A stretch of DNA of 64,000 nt from Nectonema munidae (Eukaryota > Nematomorpha > Nectonematoida > Nectonematidae), in the NCBI GenBank assembly GCA_030549495.1, contig JAUIRK010000909.1:248001-312000 (forward strand), read 5' to 3'. This document shows, in pieces, positions 62,928 to 64,000 of the stretch. The notes beneath the pieces were generated by a model. It ran no database searches. It saw only the letters and a program-made list of their open reading frames with translations, and had not been told where the DNA came from. Made by a program: the position numbers and the translations under genes. Every line of letters starts with the position of its first letter. Position 1 is the stretch's first letter.

Positions 62928-64000
62928 ATGGGGATGCGCCTTCTCAAAAAATGACGTGACTTGGCCATTTACTGGTGATGGTATTTCGCGAAAATTAAGC
63001 TGGGAAAAAGGCTGATTATTGCAGCGTAACTAGAAGCTATTGCAATAAAATTGTTTTGTGCAATTAGATCATTATTTTTAAACGACATTGCATAACCTTA
63101 TTTTCATGTCCTGGCACTTGAGTGAACAAAATTAATCGCATTTCATGATCACTTTCATAACAGGAATCATTCCCAGGAGAGGTAACGCTACTTTAATCAT
63201 TTTTGCAATTTTCAAGGCAGTGGAAGACGTATATGAAATTTTAAAAACCGGAATTCAGACAAAATGTCGTTTTAACAAATTTCACATTGTGTTGAATCCC
63301 TGGGTTTCAAAATTTTTGTTATTTAGCCGAATACTTTTTTTTGATAAAAAATAAATTAAAAATTACTATTTTTAAAATTAATTCTATATAACAAAGTATT
63401 TTTAAAAATTGATTAAACAAAGTTAATTTAAAAAAAATATATTTTTTTATTTTTAATTAGTTATAATTATTTTGATTTGATGCATCTTTTTTTAACTAAA
63501 ACATCTTTTTGTAATTTTAAATTTTACTCTTGATATATGATAAAGTTTATTGTCTACATACTATCTTTTTATGTATTATATATATACTATCTCTGCATGT
63601 ATCATTGAAAACAAGTATAATTATGATGTTGATTTGATTTCTGGTCTACATTTTCTACAAATTTCTTTTACATCTTAAACCGAGTAGTGTAAATTATTTA
63701 CTGACACCAGGATGGCAAAGAAATCTATGCAATTCTTCACATTTGGAGTAACTGGTTGTAGGAACATGGAAGAATGAGGGAAAACCAGTCGATATGTTGT
63801 AGTATTCTATGTTCATACTTAAGAGTATATCAAGATGCTTTCTCCATTGTTGAATTTTGACATGTTTTATCCTTCATTTCTCCCATTATCAAACATCAGC
63901 GCGACCAATTTTAGGTCTGTAATCAAAGTGAAGTGCTTTTGATATAGATAGGATCACAAACAAATTTCTTCTATGATGACAAAGGTTCTTTTTTGATGGA
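62928..64000. other. Downstream of the metalloprotease gene
   Basis: It contains the candidate poly(A) signal at 63044. A 69-codon frame at 63145-63354 has no recognised content. Nothing else is seen to the window end. Confidence 0.4.
63044..63049 (+). terminator. Candidate poly(A) signal of the metalloprotease gene
   Basis: AATAAA lies 117 bp downstream of the stop codon, a plausible distance for a short 3' UTR. Confidence 0.4.

Overview
The window is AT-rich, intron-rich animal DNA, most probably from an arthropod (insect or crustacean; low confidence on which). The reasons are small coding exons with canonical GT/AG borders separated by multi-kilobase introns, tRNA-derived SINEs, non-LTR retrotransposon pieces, and a dense layer of hAT and piggyBac DNA transposons. 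No prokaryotic operon, rRNA, CRISPR or stand-alone tRNA gene was seen.

Two host genes on the + strand organise the window. Gene 1 (about 1,241-30,417) is an SLC17-type anion/phosphate cotransporter of the major facilitator superfamily. Ten exons join in phase to about 520 codons; the start codon lies in an earlier exon that was not found. Its nine introns carry most of the transposons in the first 30 kb. Gene 2 lies further right. Its secure part is a run of five exons (57,167-62,927) encoding a reprolysin-like (M12B/ADAM-type) zinc metalloprotease with HELVHLLGAKH and a Met-turn. The intron that splits the zinc motif is 4.5 kb long and carries a decayed piggyBac transposase. About 18 kb upstream, at 39,708, a TATA box and a signal-peptide exon open a series of tiny phase-1 exon candidates (9, 66, 24, 24, 24 and 9 bp) and a 74-bp exon at 52,699. 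These could be the 5' part of the protease gene or a separate secreted microexon gene.

The mobile layer contains: an apparently intact hAT transposon (26,369-29,162; 592-codon transposase, matching ends, perfect 8-bp target duplication); several decayed hATs (3,367-5,664; 12.6-14.3 kb; 19.5-20.8 kb; 48,846-51,249; a ZMYM1-like one at 34.8-35.8 kb); short hAT derivatives (30,915-31,606; 54,353-54,627); piggyBac relics (22.5-22.85, 37.56-37.9 and 59.2-60.86 kb); at least ten short piggyBac-type TTAA elements of three terminal types sharing an internal GCAGACGA word, clustered at 55.8-58.5 kb; two SINE families; three LINE fragments; and a small retroelement fossil between perfect 40-bp inverted repeats at 61.45-61.72 kb.

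The insertions give a relative history. The intact hAT sits inside a decayed copy of a multicopy 537-codon gene family whose intact copy lies at 16,326-17,939, flanked by about 210-bp direct repeats. One TTAA element interrupts the hAT at 12.6-14.3 kb, and another sits inside a second TTAA element at 55.8-56.1 kb. All calls come from reading the sequence; no search or alignment program was run.
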